64,000 bases of DNA, taken from the NCBI GenBank assembly GCA_964421195.1, contig CAYQWL010000002.1, positions 1 through 64,000 on the forward strand, written 5' to 3'. Within the stretch, counting starts at the first letter, position 1; each line of letters starts with the position of its first letter. The notes under the pieces are model-generated. The model worked only from the letters and a program-made list of their open reading frames with translations. It was not told the DNA's origin and made no database searches. The translations under genes were made by a program, and so were the position numbers. Shown piece after piece: positions 55,369 through 64,000 of the stretch. The stretch comes from UBA9980 sp964421195 (GTDB lineage: Bacteria; Muiribacteriota; UBA9980).

Positions 55369-56737
55369 AAATATCCCGTTCGCCCTTATCAAAGCGTTCG
55401 ATATATCCCGCAAAACGCTTCCGCTCTTCTTCTTCGAGCAATTCGTTTTTAAGTTTATCGATAAGCGCCATACCGATTTTTTTAGTATCAGGCGAAGCAA
55501 AATCTATTAAATACTCATAAAAAGTCAAAAGCCCATTTATATTACAGAATTCATGTATATGTCCCGTTTTAGAAAGCGCCATAAACGATTCTCCGGTTCG
55601 AAGACTGCGGTAACACGAAGTGCAAAACGACGGCAGAAAACCTTTAAAAGCAAGCGCCGATATTACCTCGTCGAGAGAACGCTCATCGGAAACGACGAAC
55701 TGCCCGGCGGCTTCTTTCGGATTGGAATAACCGCCGGGTTCAGTTTTAGAACCGGCGGAAAGCTGCGAAACGCCGAGAGTAACCAGTTCATCACGCAGTT
55801 CCGGAGCTTCACGCGTGGATAAAATCATTCCCGTATAAGGCACCGCAAGACGCAAAACGGCCACCGCTAATTTAAATTGTTCATCGGTAAGCCTGTATTT
55901 ATTCATATCGTTTATATCAAAACCGGCGGCCGGTTCAAGACGGGGAATCGAAATGGTATGCGGTCCGACGCCATACTTATCATCGAGATATTTAGCCTGG
56001 CTCAAAAGTGCGAGCGTTTCAAACTTATAATCATAAAGACCGTATAAAACACCTATTCCCACGTCATCAATGCCGGCCTGATAACATTTATCGAATATGC
56101 TTATACGCCTGTCATAATCTCTTTTAGGGCCGGATGGATGCATCTTCATATACGTTTCCCGGTGAAAAACCTCGTGAAATAGTTGATAAGTACCGATATT
56201 CGCATTTTTTATCTTTACGAGATCATCATGTTCGACCGGCGCTAAATTAACGTTAACGCGTCTGATTTTATTGCCTTTATAATCGACTTTATATATAGTT
56301 TCAATAGCGGCGGTAATATGATCCACGCCGCATTTATTTAAATCTTCGCCGGCGACGAGCAAAATACGTTTATGCCCGCTTTTTAATATATTTAAAGTCT
56401 CTTCCGCCACTTCTTCGAGGGAAAGAGTCTTACGGGCGATATCTTGATTGGATTTTTTAAAACCGCAATAAACGCAATTATTGATACAATAATTTGAAAT
56501 ATATAACGGCGCGAATAAAACCATACGCCTGCCGTATATTTTTTCTTTAACCGCCCGCGCGGCTTTTTTTATAGCGGCGATCATTTCAGAATCTTCACAA
56601 TTTAAAAGAACTGCCGCTTCTGATATTTTAAGCGGCTTCATTTCCATGCTCTTTTCTATTATGTTTAAAATCTCTGACCGGGCTGTATTTTTAGTCATTT
56701 CGATCGATTCGTTAATTTTATTTTCATCAATAACCAT
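55361..56737 (-). CDS. hydG: [FeFe] hydrogenase H-cluster radical SAM maturase HydG
   Basis: Start taken at 56737 (MVIDENK) with a GGTGGG site 5 bases before. HydG cleaves tyrosine and makes the CO and cyanide ligands of the hydrogenase H-cluster. Visible are NYCINNCVYCGF (CX3CX2C for the radical SAM cluster), HEVFHRETY and GIGVLYGLYDYKFE typical of the tyrosine-lyase family, and the C-terminal second cluster CTSCYRSLRTGESFM with a later Cys in EFCNINGLL. 458 residues is normal. HydE and HydF are not in the window. It lies 32 bases after a receiver/kinase gene and overlaps the polyol-phosphate transferase gene. Confidence 0.95.
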   Translation of the reverse strand: MVIDENKINESIEMTKNTARSEILNIIEKSMEMKPLKISEAAVLLNCEDSEMIAAIKKAARAVKEKIYGRRMVLFAPLYISNYCINNCVYCGFKKSNQDIARKTLSLEEVAEETLNILKSGHKRILLVAGEDLNKCGVDHITAAIETIYKVDYKGNKIRRVNVNLAPVEHDDLVKIKNANIGTYQLFHEVFHRETYMKMHPSGPKRDYDRRISIFDKCYQAGIDDVGIGVLYGLYDYKFETLALLSQAKYLDDKYGVGPHTISIPRLEPAAGFDINDMNKYRLTDEQFKLAVAVLRLAVPYTGMILSTREAPELRDELVTLGVSQLSAGSKTEPGGYSNPKEAAGQFVVSDERSLDEVISALAFKGFLPSFCTSCYRSLRTGESFMALSKTGHIHEFCNINGLLTFYEYLIDFASPDTKKIGMALIDKLKNELLEEEERKRFAGYIERFDKGERDIYV

Positions 56738-56769
56738 AAAAACCCACCATTCCATTTCTAAGTGCGATA

Positions 56770-58248
56770 TTATTTATAAAGCGGCAGCCGGACTGTAAAC
56801 ACGCTTCCTTTCTGGTATTCACTATCAACGGTTACAGTTCCTTTCTGGGCCGTCACCAATTTTTTTACGACCGATAATCCAAGGCCGGTGCCGGATATTT
56901 TTGAAGTTTCTTTAGTCTTACACCTGAAAAACTCCGTAAACAATTTCGGCAGGTCTTCTTTTCTGATGCCGTAGCCTGTATCTTTAACGGATATTACGCC
57001 ATAACCGCCTTCACCGAAATAACTCACGCGTATTAAACCGCCTTCAGGCGTATATTTGATGGCGTTAGATATTAAATTATTAAGTATCATTTCCAGAGAT
57101 TTTCCATCGGCTAATATTTGATTATCAACCATTTTCAAATCTTTTTCCAGAATTATTTTTTTCTTTTTCATTTCCTGCGCAAAAAATTCAAGCACGTTTT
57201 CAAGTTTTTCAGTAATATCGACGGGTTTAATTTCAAGATTAAGACGATTGGTCTGATGCCGCGATATTTGAAGCAGATCGTTAACCATTTCAAGCAAAGT
57301 CTCCGAACGTTCTTTACAGCGGCCAAGTTTTTCAATGATTTTATCGCGGTCGGTTATATAACCGTCAAGTATCAAATAAATATATCCAAGCGAAGCGGAT
57401 ATCGGGGCTTTTATTTCATGCGCCACCATTGAAACAAACTGATTTTTAAGATTTTCTATTTCTTTAAGTTTGGTTATATCATTTAAAACAACGCAATAAC
57501 CTTCAATTTCATGATCGGTAACGACGGCCGCGCAGGTTGCCTGATAAAACATCTCGTTTATCCTTATTTCTTTTTGAATCATCGTAAGAGATTTATTTTC
57601 AATCATGGAATTAACGAGGGCCTTAATCTGATTAATAAATTCAGAATCGTAATCGGAAATTTTAGTATATAATTTTATTCTAACGTTTAAATCAATATTT
57701 TCAAAGCAAGGATTATAAAGCACTATTTCAAGCTTACTGTTTAATACTATAAGCGGATTGGCCATGCACTGAACTACGGTATGCATTTTTGACTTTTCCT
57801 GGCCGAGAATTTTAAGCGAACTTTCAGCTTCTTCTTTTAACTTTTTATTCTGTACAAGAAGCGTGCGGCGCGTCATAGATTTTTGAACCGCGTATAATAT
57901 TTGTTCAGGGCTGAAAGGTTTGGAAATAAAATCGAAAGCGCCGTGTTTAATGGAATTAACGGCGGTATCTATAGAAGAGTAAGCCGTAACCATAATAGGA
58001 ACGATAGTCGGATATAATTCATTTATGCGGGTAATAAATTCGATGCCGTCCATACCGTCCATTTTCATATCGACAACCGTTATATCGACGCCGGCATGAT
58101 TTTTTTCGAGATAATCGAGCGCTTCAAAGGCCGACGGAAAAGGAATCGCGTCATAGCCGTTTTTTCTGATAACTTTCGTAAGAGCGATTCTAAACTGATC
58201 TTCATCGTCTATTACCAGAATTCTACCTGAAAAATTTTGCGTATCCAT
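56770..58248 (-). CDS. Receiver-PAS-histidine kinase hybrid upstream of hydG
   Basis: Start at 58248 after an AAAAGGAG site; an in-frame ATG at 58281 would include that site. 492 residues: an N-terminal receiver (ILVIDDEDQFRIAL, acceptor Asp in VTVVDMKMDGMDG, VTAYSS, FISKPF), a linker helix, a PAS-like sensor domain (NPLIVLNSKLEIVLYNPCFE), and a kinase core with H-box VAHEIKAPI, N-box ILNNLISNAIKYTPEG, G1 VKDTGYGI and G2 GTGLGLSVV. No membrane helix, so a cytoplasmic signal is sensed. It leads the hydG operon from its own promoter at 58343. Confidence 0.93.
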   Translation of the reverse strand: MDTQNFSGRILVIDDEDQFRIALTKVIRKNGYDAIPFPSAFEALDYLEKNHAGVDITVVDMKMDGMDGIEFITRINELYPTIVPIMVTAYSSIDTAVNSIKHGAFDFISKPFSPEQILYAVQKSMTRRTLLVQNKKLKEEAESSLKILGQEKSKMHTVVQCMANPLIVLNSKLEIVLYNPCFENIDLNVRIKLYTKISDYDSEFINQIKALVNSMIENKSLTMIQKEIRINEMFYQATCAAVVTDHEIEGYCVVLNDITKLKEIENLKNQFVSMVAHEIKAPISASLGYIYLILDGYITDRDKIIEKLGRCKERSETLLEMVNDLLQISRHQTNRLNLEIKPVDITEKLENVLEFFAQEMKKKKIILEKDLKMVDNQILADGKSLEMILNNLISNAIKYTPEGGLIRVSYFGEGGYGVISVKDTGYGIRKEDLPKLFTEFFRCKTKETSKISGTGLGLSVVKKLVTAQKGTVTVDSEYQKGSVFTVRLPLYK

Positions 58249-58314
58249 GAGTGCTCCTTTTAAATCCGGTTTTATTTTCAAAAATTTATAACTTTCGCTT
58301 TATCGCTTTTATTT

Positions 58315-58343
58315 ATTTTATATCATATCCGCGATATATTCAA
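58315..58343 (-). promoter_or_regulatory. Promoter of the kinase-hydG-polyol operon
   Basis: On the minus strand TTGAAT (58343-58338), 17-base spacer, TAAAAT (58320-58315), leader of about 59 bases to the ATG at 58248. Confidence 0.7.
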
Positions 58344-58402
58344 GTAAAAAAAACGATAATTATATAAAACCGGAAATACGTAAAACCGCCGCATTAAATG
58401 AA

Positions 58403-60406
58403 CTATCCGAGAAGCCCTGCGCTCAAATTAGATTTAACGGGTAAAGTTATCTTAAAAGTAGTGGATTCGCCATAAACACTATCGACGGTAATTTTACCTC
58501 GATGCATTTTTATTATCCCATAAACGACGGGCAATCCAAGTCCCGTTCCCTTGCCATAACCTTTAGTAGTAAAAAATGGAGTAAACAATTTCGGCATTTT
58601 ATCTTTAGGAATGCCGATACCGTTATCATTAAAAGATATTATGACTTCTTCATCATGTTTTACCACGTGCACATTAATAATTCCCGGAGAACGTTTAGCC
58701 TCGATCAAAGCGTCTTTCGAATTAGAAATCAAGTTAGTAAAAACCTGAAGCAGCGCCGTTTGATCGGCTTCGATAACAAGCGAATCAGGGCAATCGACTT
58801 TAATAGAAATATTAATGCCGATAGAAACATAATCATTTCTTATTTTAGTGCATAAGTCTTTTATAAAAGCGGAAAAATCAAATTCAATTATAGTAAGTTT
58901 ATTTTCTCTGGAAAAATTAAGCATTCCGGTTATAATTTCTTTAGTACGGTTAATTTCGCTAATAATAGTTTTAACGTCATCTTTCAGTTCGTCGTTTTCG
59001 ATCTGCTCGTTCAGCATGTGCGCATACAGCAGAACCGTGCCGAGAGGATTATTTATTTCATGCGCGACTCCGGCAGCCATCTGACCGAGCGAAACTAATT
59101 TTTCTTTCTGTATAAGCTCATTTTGCGTAGATTTAAGCATTTGATTCGACTGTTGTAACAAATTAAGATTTTCTTCAAGTTTTTCTATAACATAAGGCAG
59201 GCACATTTCTTTTTCGGCGAGGCCGGCTATTATAGCGCGCGCCTTGGCGCGGCACGAAGGATAACCGCATGCGCCGCAATTTAGTTCATCTTTAGGCTGG
59301 GTTTTTCCCATTTCTATAAGCACTTTTTTTATTTCCGCCGAATCGGCTTCTTTAATTTCCGATACTTCTTCCGATTCAAATACCACGCTTAAATCAATAT
59401 TTTTATATTTTTCAATTTCTATTTTCCAGCGTTGCTGATTACTTTGAGACATACGGCTTTTAATATATTCAGACATTTGAGATTTTTTTTCAAAATAATT
59501 AAGCTCGGAACATATTTTAGGACCGTCGATGCAGCCGAGGCAAAAGAGCATATCAATAAATTTACCGTCAAGCGAACCTTTTTTAATCGAATCGAGCACC
59601 ATTAAAACACGGTCTTTGCCCTCTGTAACTATAGTTTCGTTATCTACTATATCCTCAGTTTTTTCGGCGCATTTTAACAGCCCTCCGGTAACCGGGTAAA
59701 TAGCTCCAAGATTGGCGTGCGGCGGATCAAAATCGATTTTATTGAGCTTTTCTATATCAATTTTATTTTCAATAATCCATAACTTTAATTCTTCAAATGT
59801 AATAACGTAATCAATGTCACGGATATAATTGCTTCTTTCATCTATTTTCGCTATGCACGGCCCGATAAACGCGGTTCGGCGGCCGGGGTTTTTCAATCTG
59901 GCCACGCGCGCGGAAGCCACCATAGGGCTGACTATCGGCGCTAAATATTTGATCAATTCGGGCTCGTATTTTTGAACGTATTTAACTATGGCAGGGCATG
60001 GAGTTGCAATTACGGTTTTTCCTTTATTTTCGGAAAGATATTTTTTATAAGCCAGAGTTACGAGATCGGCGCCAAAACCCACTTCATAAACATTTTTAAA
60101 GCCAAGCGCCTTTAAAACGCTGACGAGTTTAACGCCCACGTCCATAAAACTTACGACAAAAGACGGCGCAACCAATGCGTCTATATCTTTAAACGCGATA
60201 TCATTTTTAAGTTCGTTAAAATATGAAAGCACCACTTTAGCGTTTTGCGAACAAACCGTAGTGCAATGGCCGCATGAAATACAACGGAAGCTGATAACGC
60301 TCGCCTTGCCGTCTTTAACTTTAATGGCATGCGCCGGGCAGCTTTTTATACATGCATAACATTTTTTACATTTCTCTCCGATAGTGGATACTACTGACAC
60401 GCTCAT
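58403..60406 (-). CDS. Hydrogenase-like iron-sulfur sensor histidine kinase (HydS-like)
   Basis: 667 residues. Two [4Fe-4S] sites (C13, C16, C19, C23; C42, C45, C48, C52) precede a hydrogenase large-subunit domain. Its H-cluster motifs are altered: TPCPA (C137) lacks the proton-transfer Cys present in TSCCPAW; GPCIAK (C184) fits motif L2; the third is FCLGCIDGP (C289, C292, CX2C instead of CX3C). A further iron-sulfur site follows (NCGACGYPSC, with a later Cys). The kinase core has H-box VAHEINNPLG, G1 FNDNGIGI and G2 GKGTGLGLPVV. No PAS domain. Known HydS-type proteins are thought to sense H2 or redox state; this one sits in the hydrogenase operon with a lone receiver. Confidence 0.9.
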   Translation of the reverse strand: MSVSVVSTIGEKCKKCYACIKSCPAHAIKVKDGKASVISFRCISCGHCTTVCSQNAKVVLSYFNELKNDIAFKDIDALVAPSFVVSFMDVGVKLVSVLKALGFKNVYEVGFGADLVTLAYKKYLSENKGKTVIATPCPAIVKYVQKYEPELIKYLAPIVSPMVASARVARLKNPGRRTAFIGPCIAKIDERSNYIRDIDYVITFEELKLWIIENKIDIEKLNKIDFDPPHANLGAIYPVTGGLLKCAEKTEDIVDNETIVTEGKDRVLMVLDSIKKGSLDGKFIDMLFCLGCIDGPKICSELNYFEKKSQMSEYIKSRMSQSNQQRWKIEIEKYKNIDLSVVFESEEVSEIKEADSAEIKKVLIEMGKTQPKDELNCGACGYPSCRAKARAIIAGLAEKEMCLPYVIEKLEENLNLLQQSNQMLKSTQNELIQKEKLVSLGQMAAGVAHEINNPLGTVLLYAHMLNEQIENDELKDDVKTIISEINRTKEIITGMLNFSRENKLTIIEFDFSAFIKDLCTKIRNDYVSIGINISIKVDCPDSLVIEADQTALLQVFTNLISNSKDALIEAKRSPGIINVHVVKHDEEVIISFNDNGIGIPKDKMPKLFTPFFTTKGYGKGTGLGLPVVYGIIKMHRGKITVDSVYGESTTFKITLPVKSNLSAGLLG

Positions 60407-60499
60407 CCCGCCCCGTCATATAAAAAATGATCAGGCTCAAAGCGGGACGGCATATAACCGGCGCGCTTCGAGGCCTGATATATCAGGTGTTCGTTATTT

Positions 60500-60907
60500 T
60501 TAATGACCGTGAGAATTATTGACCGCGGTATTTAATATACCGTTGACCTTTTCAAGTAAAATACCGGGATTAATCGGTTTATCAAGAAACATATCCGCTT
60601 TGATCCATTGCCGTTCCTTGGCTTCGTTCAAATCGAACTGGATTTCAGATTCCTGATTAACCGAAGTAGCGAGTATAACCGGAACGTCGGGACGCGCTTT
60701 TTTAATTTTATAAGCGAGTATAAAACCGGCATCGTAAGTTTCCATAATTAAATCGAGTATTACGAGATCGGGGGTGAATTTTTCGAATTTTTCCCAGCCT
60801 TCCTCGCCGGTTTCAGCGGTTTCTATTGAATATCCATTAGATGATAATGTTTCCGTAATTATTTCCCTTACATCGGAATCGTCGTCAACTATCAATATTT
60901 TCTTCAT
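60500..60907 (-). CDS. Single-domain response regulator
   Basis: 135 residues, receiver only. ILIVDDDSDVREII holds the acidic pocket, LVILDLIM the phosphoacceptor Asp, ILATSV the Thr/Ser switch and FLDKPI the conserved Lys. No output domain; the C terminus ends in a short NNSHGH tail. It starts 2 bases after hydA, behind an AGGGGG site inside the end of hydA, and precedes the HydS-like kinase. It likely receives phosphate from that kinase and acts by protein contact. Confidence 0.93.
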   Translation of the reverse strand: MKKILIVDDDSDVREIITETLSSNGYSIETAETGEEGWEKFEKFTPDLVILDLIMETYDAGFILAYKIKKARPDVPVILATSVNQESEIQFDLNEAKERQWIKADMFLDKPINPGILLEKVNGILNTAVNNSHGH

Positions 60908-60909
60908 GA

Positions 60910-62631
60910 TTATTTATCCCCCTTATACCTTGTGTGTAATAGCTCGTGCGCGTCATGTTCGTTTATATGCTTTTCATAAAGTTCTTTAACGTCGGGATTT
61001 TCATGTGAACGGCGGATGACGGAATTTTCATCGACTTTATAAGTGGTTTTAGTTCGCGATTTCAAAAGATCGGCATCGGTGTTAAACGGCTGACCGGCGC
61101 CTCCAACGCAACCCGCGGGGCAGCTCATAATTTCGACGAAATGAAGATCGGATTTTCCGGCGGAAATATCTTCTAATATCTCTACGGCGTTTCCAAGCCC
61201 ATTCACGACGCCTACGTTAATCTTTGTTCCATCTATATCGACCGTGGCGCGTTTAATTCCGGCCATACCACGAACCGGCTTGCAATCGATATTTTCAAGT
61301 TCTTTTCCCGTAACCATATTATACGCGGTTCTGATAGCGGCTTCCATAACGCCGCCCGTCGCGCCGAATATTTTACCCGCGCCTGAGGCATGAGCGAAAG
61401 GCCTGTCAAAATCAGAACTCTGTATTTTTTCATATTGTATGCCGAATTCATCGAGCAGCGAAAACAGTTCACGCGTGGTTAAAACGGCATCCACATTGGC
61501 CATGCCTTCATTTTGAAGCTGAGGCCGAACTATTTCAGATTTTTTAGCGACGCAGGGCATTACCGATACCACAAAAAGATCTTTCGCTTTAACTTTCAAC
61601 AGTTTTTCACTGAGATGTTTAAGCAGCGCGCCCTTCATTATATGGGGCGATTTGCAGCTCGACAGATGTTTTGTATGCTTCGGATAAAACGTTTCAATAA
61701 AATTAATCCATGCGGGACAGCACGAAGTAAACATCGGAAGCGGCTTATGTTTTTTAGTCAGCCGTTCGACGAGTTCTTTAGCTTCTTCCATAATAGTTAT
61801 ATCCGCCGCCGTACAGGTGTCAAAAACAAAATCAACGCCTATGCCGCGCAACGCGCCGATTATTTTACCGACAGCCTCTTCGACCGGTATCGATTTTTTA
61901 AAATATTCTGGAAATGTTACATGACATGCGGGCGCGAATTGAAAAGCCACCTTTTTTCCAGGATTGATTATCGCATCGATAACCGTTTTTTTATGAGGAA
62001 TTTCACGTAAAGCGCCGACGGGGCAAGCCATAATACACTGTCCGCAGGAAACGCAATTACCTTCAGCGAGAGATTTATAACTTCCCGGCGCTACATGCGT
62101 GCTGAAGCCGCGATTAGCGAAATCAATAGCCGACACTCTTTGCTTTTCGGCGCATACGGTAACGCAGCGGCCGCAAAGTATGCATTTCGCCATATCGCGT
62201 TCAACGGCGGGCGACGCTTTATCGATAACCATTTTCTTTTTAGCTCCGCCCTTAAAGGCGACTTCGTCAACGCCGTATTGTTTTGAAAGATCCTGCAACA
62301 GGCAATTTCCGCTTTTTGAACATGTAAGGCAGTCCTGTGGATGGTTAGAAAGTAAAAGTTCGATTATTTTCTTACGCGACATTCTAACCTGCGGCGAATC
62401 GGTGCGCACCTGCATTCCAGCTTCGGCCGGATACGAACAGGAAGCTATAAGGCGGCCGGTTTTAACGTCTTCGACCACGCAGATCCGGCATGCGCCTGAA
62501 GGCTTATAGCCTTCCATATAACAGAGTGTTGGAATAAACAGGCCGGCTTTTTTAGCAACCTGATAGATAGTTTCGCCTTTAATAAACTCGACTTCTTTAT
62601 TATTTATTGTCATTTTCAATTTCGTCTTCAC
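60910..62631 (-). CDS. hydA: [FeFe] hydrogenase catalytic subunit HydA (bifurcating type)
   Basis: 573 residues; GTG start at 62631 behind AAGGAG. Interconverts protons and H2. N-terminal [2Fe-2S] Cys37, 48, 51, 65; His97-Cys101-104-110 site (HPQDCLTCSKSGNC); two [4Fe-4S] sites (C150, 153, 156, 160; C193, 196, 199, 203). H-cluster motifs are complete: FTSCCPAW (C304, C305), VMPCVAKKSE (C360) and EIMSCPAGCVGGAGQP (C504, C508). The order and partners fit NADH-linked, ferredoxin-bifurcating enzymes (HydABC). It begins 6 bases after hydB and is followed 2 bases later by a receiver gene. The operon promoter lies beyond the window. Confidence 0.96.
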   Translation of the reverse strand: MKTKLKMTINNKEVEFIKGETIYQVAKKAGLFIPTLCYMEGYKPSGACRICVVEDVKTGRLIASCSYPAEAGMQVRTDSPQVRMSRKKIIELLLSNHPQDCLTCSKSGNCLLQDLSKQYGVDEVAFKGGAKKKMVIDKASPAVERDMAKCILCGRCVTVCAEKQRVSAIDFANRGFSTHVAPGSYKSLAEGNCVSCGQCIMACPVGALREIPHKKTVIDAIINPGKKVAFQFAPACHVTFPEYFKKSIPVEEAVGKIIGALRGIGVDFVFDTCTAADITIMEEAKELVERLTKKHKPLPMFTSCCPAWINFIETFYPKHTKHLSSCKSPHIMKGALLKHLSEKLLKVKAKDLFVVSVMPCVAKKSEIVRPQLQNEGMANVDAVLTTRELFSLLDEFGIQYEKIQSSDFDRPFAHASGAGKIFGATGGVMEAAIRTAYNMVTGKELENIDCKPVRGMAGIKRATVDIDGTKINVGVVNGLGNAVEILEDISAGKSDLHFVEIMSCPAGCVGGAGQPFNTDADLLKSRTKTTYKVDENSVIRRSHENPDVKELYEKHINEHDAHELLHTRYKGDK

Positions 62632-62637
62632 GCTAAA

Positions 62638-64000
62638 TCACTCCTTCACGATAGCTGAGAATTTACATGTGCTCAGGCAGAGCAGACAGCCTGTGCATTT
62701 ATCGGCCGCGATAACATAAGGCGTGCCGGGCTTTCCGTAAATCGCGCCCTGCGGGCATTTACGAGCGCAAAGACTGCATCCTCTACATTTTTCGGTAACT
62801 ATAACGCATTTAACCATCGATGAGCAAACGTGAGTGGGGCATTTTTTTTCAAAAATATGAGCTTCATATTCGTCACGAAAATGTTTGAGCGTGGATAAAA
62901 CCGGGTTGCTCGCGGTCTGTCCGAGGCCGCAGAGCGAACTATTTTTAATAACTGAACATAGTTCTTCGAGTTCGAGAACGCCTTTAAATCTAAGAAGCTC
63001 ATCGGAAGATTTTTTCTGATTCGACACATTGAGCACTATTCTATCGAGTATTTCATAAAGCCTTTTCGTGCCTTCACGGCAGGGGATACATTTACCGCAG
63101 GATTCGTTCTGGATAAAATTCATGAAAAAACGAGCCACATCGACCATACAGGTGGTATCGTCCATTACGACCATACCGCCGGAGCCCATTATTGCGCCGT
63201 TTTCTTTAAGAGATTCATAAGTTATTTTAGTATCCATAAGTTTTTCCGGCATACATGCGCCGGAAGGGCCGCCGATCTGTACGGCTTTAAATTTACGGCC
63301 TTCAGGAACGCCGCCGGCTATATCGTTAATCAGGGTCCTCAATGTAATTCCCATCGGCACTTCTATAAGGCCGGAATATTTAACGCGGCCCGTTACGGCA
63401 AAAACTTTCGTGCCGAGCGATTTTCCTTCGCCGAACGCCGCGAATTTAGAGGAGCCTTCACGCAATATCCAGGGAACGTTAGCAAAAGTTTCGACGTTAT
63501 TAATAACGGTCGGCTTACCAAAAAGGCCTTTTTCGGCAGGATATGGCGGGCGCGGAGTCGGCATTCCACGTTTACCTTCTATAGAAGCGAGAAGCGCGGT
63601 TTCTTCACCGCATACAAAAGCTCCTGCGCCCTTTTTAACTTTAAGTTCAAAGCAAAACTTAGAATTAAGAATATTTTTACCGAGCACGCCTTTTTCTTTA
63701 CACTGCTTGATAGCGTTTTCGAGGCGTTCGATAGCGAGCGGATATTCGGCCCTCGCATAAATATATCCGAAAGAAGCGCCGATAGCGTAAGCGCCGATAA
63801 TTATACCTTCTATAACTCTGAACGGATCGCTTTCGAGCACGGCGCGATCCATAAACGCGCCGGGATCGCCTTCGTCGGCGTTCATAACTATATATTTTTT
63901 ATTACCAGGCTGTTTATACGCCAGGTCCCATTTAATGGAAGTCGGAAACCCGCCGCCGCCGCGGCCCCTTAATCCGGATTTTTTTATCTCGTCTATAACA
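62638..64000 (-). CDS. hydB: NADH-binding hydrogenase subunit HydB (NuoF-like), 5' end outside window
   Basis: The frame stays open to the right edge, so the start is missing. The visible part holds GLRGRGGGGFPTSIKWD (FMN/NADH loop), MNADEGDPGAFMDR, GAGAFVCGEETAL, an iron-sulfur site SCGKCIPCREG, then two C-terminal ferredoxin-type sites (CRGCSLCARKCPQGAIYG, CTGCLLCLSTCKFSAI). This combination, NuoF core plus 2[4Fe-4S], marks the HydB subunit of bifurcating hydrogenases. It precedes hydA by 6 bases. A HydC subunit would lie upstream of this window. Confidence 0.93.
   Translation of the reverse strand, partial: VIDEIKKSGLRGRGGGGFPTSIKWDLAYKQPGNKKYIVMNADEGDPGAFMDRAVLESDPFRVIEGIIIGAYAIGASFGYIYARAEYPLAIERLENAIKQCKEKGVLGKNILNSKFCFELKVKKGAGAFVCGEETALLASIEGKRGMPTPRPPYPAEKGLFGKPTVINNVETFANVPWILREGSSKFAAFGEGKSLGTKVFAVTGRVKYSGLIEVPMGITLRTLINDIAGGVPEGRKFKAVQIGGPSGACMPEKLMDTKITYESLKENGAIMGSGGMVVMDDTTCMVDVARFFMNFIQNESCGKCIPCREGTKRLYEILDRIVLNVSNQKKSSDELLRFKGVLELEELCSVIKNSSLCGLGQTASNPVLSTLKHFRDEYEAHIFEKKCPTHVCSSMVKCVIVTEKCRGCSLCARKCPQGAIYGKPGTPYVIAADKCTGCLLCLSTCKFSAIVKE

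Overview
The window looks like a chromosomal segment of an uncultivated, anaerobic bacterium with an outer membrane. An outer-membrane-type porin with one N-terminal S-layer homology (SLH) domain, a coiled coil and a C-terminal Phe points to a diderm envelope. An electron-bifurcating-type [FeFe] hydrogenase operon with the maturase HydG points to fermentative anaerobic life. Coding DNA is rich in Ala/Gly codons ending in C, while spacers are very A+T-rich. The mix of SLH porin, secreted modular proteins, DUF3352 proteins and [FeFe] hydrogenase recalls candidate phyla such as Wallbacteria or Riflebacteria, but I cannot assign a phylum from sequence alone. Two runs of 10 N (13742-13751, 16791-16800) are assembly gaps, each inside a gene. 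I saw no tRNA, rRNA, CRISPR array, insertion sequence or phage gene.

Layout. 1-9250: a surface-glycan island (two glycosyltransferases, a flippase, three methyltransferases, a hexapeptide acyltransferase, a sugar epimerase), with a perfect-consensus promoter at 3463. 9277-13817: exported proteins (SGNH hydrolase with discoidin-like tail, FN3 protein, transglutaminase-like protein). 14113-15750: SLH porin. 16409-22338: Crp/Fnr regulator, lipoprotein esterase, methyltransferase and two exported proteins. 22449-26704: a two-gene lanthipeptide-type unit, a tandem-GNAT protein and a LanM synthetase, flanked by terminators and with no precursor gene in it. 26777-30281: two small genes and a 1027-residue modular surface protein. 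30563-42764: HAD phosphatase, polysaccharide deacetylase, MOSC protein plus Tex, two DUF3352 proteins, an orphan sugar-ABC ATPase, DUF2461 and an MFS exporter. 42920-46075: ssb, a DUF2007-like gene and a beta-propeller protein. 46144-50072: a strong promoter, a structured RNA leader and an operon of P5C dehydrogenase, a CXXCH/sulfite-oxidase-like protein and the tungstate-binding protein TupA; the leader is a candidate molybdenum/tungsten-cofactor riboswitch.

50769-58248 (minus strand) is one tightly overlapping operon that starts with a receiver/histidine kinase and hydG and continues into a CDP-polyol phosphotransferase, a sugar-type methyltransferase, a LicC-like cytidylyltransferase, a Rossmann oxidoreductase and a 58-residue protein. 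58403-64000 (minus strand) is the hydrogenase operon: hydB (cut by the window edge), hydA, a lone receiver and a sensor kinase built on a degenerate hydrogenase domain, which suggests that redox or H2 status is sensed by a hydrogenase-derived kinase.

Several genes have near-consensus sigma-70 promoters (17-bp spacer). In three cases (1838, 2015, 16409) the -10 box ends only 6-8 bases before the start codon, predicting leaderless mRNAs. Others use clear Shine-Dalgarno sequences.
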